Assembly: GCA_019456145.1 (NCBI GenBank)
Contig: VRUL01000049.1
Location: 1 to 34,274 of the forward strand
DNA: 34,274 nt
Direction: 5' to 3'
DNA from: Planctomycetota bacterium
GTDB taxonomy: Bacteria > Planctomycetota > Phycisphaerae > Sedimentisphaerales > Anaerobacaceae
Below, in pieces: positions 30,757-34,274 of the stretch. Each line of letters opens with the position of its first letter. Within the stretch, counting starts at the first letter, position 1. The translations under genes and the position numbers were made by a program. Below the pieces are notes generated by a model, which was given only the letters and a program-made list of their open reading frames with translations, was not told the origin of the DNA and searched no databases.

Positions 30757-33180
30757 TCACCGTTTATCAAGAAGGAACGTCACGGTTTTCTGCGATTCAT
30801 TGTAAGTCGCATTTACACTTTTACCATTGAGCCTTATTTTGTGTGGTTTTTGGGTTGTTCGTAAGGAAGCCCTTACTATCGGCTGTCCCTTCAAAGCCAC
30901 CTGCATTTCAGGTTTGCCGGCAGTAAACACGGTATAGACTTTTGAAAGCGAGTCGAGTATTAGCTTGCCGTTTTTGCGCAGGTAACTTCCGCAGGCAACG
31001 AAGTATCGTTCCACTGAATCCGGATCATTCTCATCGGCGCCCGTTGGCCGAGTGACGGCCAGCAAGTAGGCATCTGTATCCCACCCATTTATAACATTAC
31101 AACTGTTTCGATGCATCTTCCTGCCATCGGCGCGCAGATTAAGGTACACATCAGTAATCATCCGCCCCTGGCGAATGCGCACGCCAATCATTTCCCGGCC
31201 CTGTAATGGCTCTATTGACGCCAGGTTATTTTTACCGCTCTTTCCTATAGGCAGAATGGCCGTGACGAACTTTGTTTCCCGCATTGTGCCCTGAGGCGAG
31301 ATAGCTAAGTACGTAACTTCCGTATCCGGGTCGTGGTCTTTGAGGCCTTTCTTTTCGGTTATGTTCATGTTCTCCGGAAATAACGGGCGGACAATCGCTT
31401 TAGCCTTGCCGCCGTTGGATAAATGCAGTTCTGAATTCCGCTTATCCGCCCGGCCTTCGTAGTGCAGCAGCCATTCGAGTTTCCCGGCTTCGTGTGTACG
31501 CACATCATCGAAAATTAGTATAACATCGTCAATCCACAGGAAGTGGCGATAATTGCGGGAAAATTTCCATGATGTAGGCCCGGTAGCGTCAGCAAAAACA
31601 TATTTTAATCCTGCCAAATCCAATAATTTGTATACCCGGCCGGGAGTCTTTACCCCACGATCACCATGACCGCAGTCTTCCGGATTCTGTCCGTGGCCGT
31701 TGAACAAAATCACGTTATGGGCCTTGCTGTGGCGATAGTATGTAGAGTATTCCCTCCTGCTGTAGGAGCAGTTTCCCGAATCGATAATCAAAGGTTTTCC
31801 CGCGTGAAAGAGTATAAAAGAACCTGCGTCCGGATGCGCATGATTCCAGGTAAAACCTGATTTGACCGCCATCATAGTCGCGTCATCTTCCCACGACGAC
31901 CTCATAATGACCCAGCCGATGTCAGGATAGATAACCGATGTCGGCAGGTTCTTCGGGAGGGATTTCTTCGAATCCGTTTGGTAATAAACCAGCCCAATCG
32001 GGTCACCGAGTCCCGCGTCGGTTCGACTTAGATACCAGTGATATTCGTCGGCTTCATACCCATTTGCCAGAAGTAAACGCAGAGTTCGTGCTCCTGCTGC
32101 TTTAATACTGCTGTCCCCGAAATTCACCGACATCATGGAATCTGAACTCGGGTAGCATGTGTGCACGAAAAAGTCGCCGGCTGTTTGCAGAAGTGCAATC
32201 TCAGGCGGCTTGGAATCGGAAAACACGTTCGAAAAGGCGAGCCGAAACAGCAAATATTCCGACAAGGCATAATTCGCGTAATTCACACTCTCATAAAAGC
32301 CCCCCCCTGCGTCAAAATTTGTGGACTTATTCTGAAGAACATTGCCGCTATAATAGAACCATTCCGAGAATGAATCCGAGACCTGCCGCACCCACTGCTC
32401 AGCCTGCGGTTCGTCTCCCAGAAGCGATAAAGAAGCAAGCCCCGCCATCGATACACAGACACTCCACCAGTTATGCCCCATTGAATCCAGGGCGTGAATA
32501 CGTTTCTGCCCAAGTACCCAGTCATTGAGACAAGGCTGCACGCCCAAACGTATCATGTCGCTGGCAATTTTTTTTCGGTCCTTCTCAGATAAATAATCAT
32601 AAACCGAATCGTATCCCACTGCATACCCAAAGCAAAACCTGGCTGTGTTCAACTCTGAGTTCCAGGGTGGGTCCCGCTTTGCGTCGCCGGCCCATCTTCT
32701 AAGTCCGCCGAAATGAATGAGGGCTTCCCTCAGTTTTTTAGCATAGCGTTTTTCGCCGGTCATCTGATAAGCCAGACCAAGCGTCGATGCCATATTGCTT
32801 ACCTGCCCGCTCGGCCTGCCGTAATTGCCGTGTTGCCCTGCTCCGCCGTCGGCATATTCTTTGGAAACCAATTTCTCGTCGAGCAGACGAACTGCTTTCT
32901 TTTGCAGCTTGAGCCAGGCCTCTCTAAACACACCTTCGGCTTTGACCTTCGAACGCAATTGCTTTATTCTCTCAGGGGTGAAAAATAAGCGCGGGCGCGA
33001 CGTCTTCCATTCCGGGCCCGACGAGTTCTTCTTCTCATTCGTAACGTCAAAGCGTTTCTCACCGTCAGCCGCGATTGTATTACTGTTAACGACAGCTAAA
33101 AACATGGCGAATATAAGGGCTGTGCGAATATGCTCAACTAATGTGATAAGTGTTCGGGCCCGGCTCTGCTGGTATTTCAT
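30757..33180 (-). CDS. Heparinase II/III-family polysaccharide lyase-like protein
   Basis: 807 residues from ATG at 33180, which has AAGGAG seven bases upstream; a GTG three bases earlier is less well placed. A signal peptide covers about residues 1-38. The first half is an alpha/alpha toroid (R-P-R-L-F-F-T-P-E-R-I near the start, then G-H-N-W-W-S-V-C and G-G-G-F-Y-E-S-V-N-Y). The second half is the heparinase II/III beta-sheet domain with H447-A-H449-P-D-A-G-S-F and D-S-G. These His, Tyr and Asn residues supply uronate-lyase chemistry in the PL12/15/17/21 group; the exact family cannot be told here. It likely opens uronic-acid-containing chains before the GH127 enzyme acts. Both face the same way, 291 bases apart. 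Confidence 0.88.
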   Translation of the reverse strand: MKYQQSRARTLITLVEHIRTALIFAMFLAVVNSNTIAADGEKRFDVTNEKKNSSGPEWKTSRPRLFFTPERIKQLRSKVKAEGVFREAWLKLQKKAVRLLDEKLVSKEYADGGAGQHGNYGRPSGQVSNMASTLGLAYQMTGEKRYAKKLREALIHFGGLRRWAGDAKRDPPWNSELNTARFCFGYAVGYDSVYDYLSEKDRKKIASDMIRLGVQPCLNDWVLGQKRIHALDSMGHNWWSVCVSMAGLASLSLLGDEPQAEQWVRQVSDSFSEWFYYSGNVLQNKSTNFDAGGGFYESVNYANYALSEYLLFRLAFSNVFSDSKPPEIALLQTAGDFFVHTCYPSSDSMMSVNFGDSSIKAAGARTLRLLLANGYEADEYHWYLSRTDAGLGDPIGLVYYQTDSKKSLPKNLPTSVIYPDIGWVIMRSSWEDDATMMAVKSGFTWNHAHPDAGSFILFHAGKPLIIDSGNCSYSRREYSTYYRHSKAHNVILFNGHGQNPEDCGHGDRGVKTPGRVYKLLDLAGLKYVFADATGPTSWKFSRNYRHFLWIDDVILIFDDVRTHEAGKLEWLLHYEGRADKRNSELHLSNGGKAKAIVRPLFPENMNITEKKGLKDHDPDTEVTYLAISPQGTMRETKFVTAILPIGKSGKNNLASIEPLQGREMIGVRIRQGRMITDVYLNLRADGRKMHRNSCNVINGWDTDAYLLAVTRPTGADENDPDSVERYFVACGSYLRKNGKLILDSLSKVYTVFTAGKPEMQVALKGQPIVRASLRTTQKPHKIRLNGKSVNATYNESQKTVTFLLDKR

Positions 33181-33360
33181 CACGATACTCCTTAACGGAA
33201 TTTTGAAAAAGTCCTGTAAGATTAGATTATTGCACCAAACAAGAACGCCGTAGTCAACAAGTATCTTTCAGCCTTTTGCTAATGTACATCTGAGATCTGT
33301 AATCTAAAATGTGAAATATAAAATGTCATCCCGACCGGAGTGGAGGGGTCTATTTAACAA

Positions 33361-33415
33361 AATGTCATTGCGAGGAGCAAATACTTACGTGCCTATAAGG
33401 CACCGCGGCAATCTA
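33361..33415. repeat. REP-like palindromic intergenic element
   Basis: ATTGC (33367-33371) pairs with GCAAT (33408-33412), and inside it GTGCC-TATAA-GGCAC (33389-33403) forms a perfect hairpin. The flank TGTCATTGCGAGGAGC is the widely dispersed repeat seen in many bacterial genomes. Copy number here cannot be told from one window. Confidence 0.55.
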
Positions 33416-33533
33416 AAAAATTAATCAATAATCATTCATCCTTAATCATTTATATGGCAGGGACACTGTGTTTTTCACTTCATCATTCGAAATTCCTTGT
33501 TCAATATTCGATATTCTTTTTCCCTTTTCCCTT

Positions 33534-33561
33534 CTTACTCCTTACTCCTTACTCCTTACTC
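33534..33561. repeat. Heptamer tandem repeat (CTTACTC)x4
   Basis: Four exact head-to-tail copies of CTTACTC, followed by CTT and a T-run. It lies just 22 bases before the -35 box at 33583. A change in repeat number might alter nearby transcription. Confidence 0.8.
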
Positions 33562-33582
33562 CTTTTTTTTGCGTCTTTTTGT

Positions 33583-33611
33583 TTGACACATCCCCGATGT
33601 TATGTTAAAGT
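33583..33611 (+). promoter_or_regulatory. Promoter with long leader to the last gene
   Basis: TTGACA at 33583-33588, a 17-base spacer and TAAAGT at 33606-33611. The predicted start near 33618 leaves about 210 bases before the start codon at 33829. No known riboswitch could be recognised in that leader. Confidence 0.6.
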
Positions 33612-33828
33612 AGTTTTTAGCAAATCTGAGAGGTTTTATTTGCTGTTTTGTGAGAGTATGGGCCGTGTGTTTTGGCGAAAATCGGCTCAAAAATGAGATA
33701 TGGGGCTGGAGGGGCTGATGGAAACTGAAGACTAATCGGGAAGGTAGCATAGATATTAAAATTGATCAGTGATCACCATTATACCGCCTATTGACAACTG
33801 GCAAATATTATGCTTTGGAGTATTGCTT

Positions 33829-34274
33829 ATGCCGGTATTACGCAAAGCGAGAAAAATCAAAGCTATATTCGCTGTAGCAGGGACCATAGGCATCGTATCA
33901 GTGACTGTTTATGTATACCACTTGAAATTGGTCCCCACATCCCAGCGGCTATCAGCCCCTGTGCAGACGGACAGTCAATCCGTAAATCAAACAGACGGCG
34001 AAGAGTCCTCGTTCAGTGAACAGTTGCCGTTGGGCAGCCTCTTAGGGTACAATAAGCCGGCCCTTCCACCTATAATCATGAATGTGGGACGCCCACCCGG
34101 CCAGGCCGACACCCCGGACCTCAGTATGCCTGCTGTTGCAGTGTACAGTGTTTTATCCCTTATTGATCAAGCCAAAACAGATAAATTAGCCCCTTGCTTC
34201 ATCGAAGAGATACAAGATATGGCGAGCAACCTGTATCCCCGCTACCTGGGCCATCCCGTAGAACTCGTGGAGGT
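33829..34274 (+). CDS. Membrane-anchored hypothetical protein, 3' end outside window
   Basis: ATG at 33829 has TTTGGAG eight bases upstream and stays open to the window end (148 codons). The start is basic (R-K-A-R-K-I-K), then a single hydrophobic segment from about residue 12 to 30 (I-F-A-V-A-G-T-I-G-I-V-S-V-T-V-Y) acts as a signal anchor. Residues 35-75 are a polar S/Q/T linker. The rest seen so far is not recognised. It may be a surface or secretion-linked protein. It is read in a different frame from the short ORFs that overlap it. Confidence 0.7.
   Translation, partial: MPVLRKARKIKAIFAVAGTIGIVSVTVYVYHLKLVPTSQRLSAPVQTDSQSVNQTDGEESSFSEQLPLGSLLGYNKPALPPIIMNVGRPPGQADTPDLSMPAVAVYSVLSLIDQAKTDKLAPCFIEEIQDMASNLYPRYLGHPVELVE

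Larger units (their letters stand above)
33181..33828. other. Intergenic region with repeats and a promoter
   Basis: About 650 bases without a convincing gene on either strand, apart from the promoter and two repeats listed separately. TGTCATCCCGACCGGAG near 33325 and AATGTCATTGCGAGGAGC near 33361 belong to a phrase seen repeatedly between genes in many bacterial genomes. CATTCGAAATTCCTTG with CAATATTCGATATTC (33483-33516) is a similar low-complexity filler. Confidence 0.5.

Noticed and set aside
1..34274. CRISPR arrays
   Set aside because: No regularly spaced repeats of 24-40 bases with unique spacers were seen. The repeats at 6345-6560 and 33534-33561 have the wrong size and are tandem.

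Overview
The window looks like a chromosomal stretch from a Planctomycetota bacterium, most likely class Phycisphaerae. The signs are a DUF1559-type pseudopilin with an H-x9-DG-like end, a secreted protein joining dockerin repeats to a cohesin-like domain, Tat-exported Gfo/Idh/MocA oxidoreductases, a secreted PQQ-type propeller, and an ECF sigma factor overlapping a large zinc-finger anti-sigma protein. This assignment rests on gene content only; there is no rRNA or other phylogenetic marker in the window.

Left part (1-9800), accessory. It opens with the 3' part of a trypsin/HtrA-like protein carrying an Ada-like zinc site. A predicted PD-(D/E)xK nuclease follows, with two small paralogous genes behind it. 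Next is an isolated, strongly folded RNA (about 5353-5626) with its own -10 box. Its first and last segments pair, and it contains a 19-codon ORF whose ribosome binding site lies in a hairpin. A mobile-element module follows: a Cys-rich phage-type protein, degenerate repeats of about 57 bp, and a three-gene operon of a small DNA-associated protein, a clamp-loader-like AAA+ ATPase and a serine recombinase. The operon ends at a terminator, a probable tyrosine-recombinase tail and about 1 kb without genes.

Middle part (9800-18000). A shortened CheW-like gene and two small genes come first. The ECF sigma/anti-sigma pair follows. On the minus strand there is a possible secretion/surface cluster: a dockerin-cohesin protein, a C39-like peptidase with a Cys-rich tail, and a pseudopilin.

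Island edge (18700-20825). This stretch holds decayed mobile DNA: two remnants of one zinc-finger family, the 3' tail of a second serine recombinase followed by the same 55-bp flank as the intact one, and small element genes. It ends in the 3' part of a CAU-anticodon tRNA with no 5' half, the classic attachment-site scar of a tyrosine integrase. The intact tRNA should lie to the left, outside the window.

Right part (20830-33180), a visibly more GC-rich polysaccharide-processing locus. On the plus strand: Tat oxidoreductase, SUMF1-like lipoprotein, second Tat oxidoreductase, PQQ-like propeller. On the minus strand: heparinase II/III-like lyase, GH127-type beta-L-arabinofuranosidase with a complete active site, and an FG-GAP propeller. 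The window closes with intergenic repeats and the start of a membrane-anchored protein.
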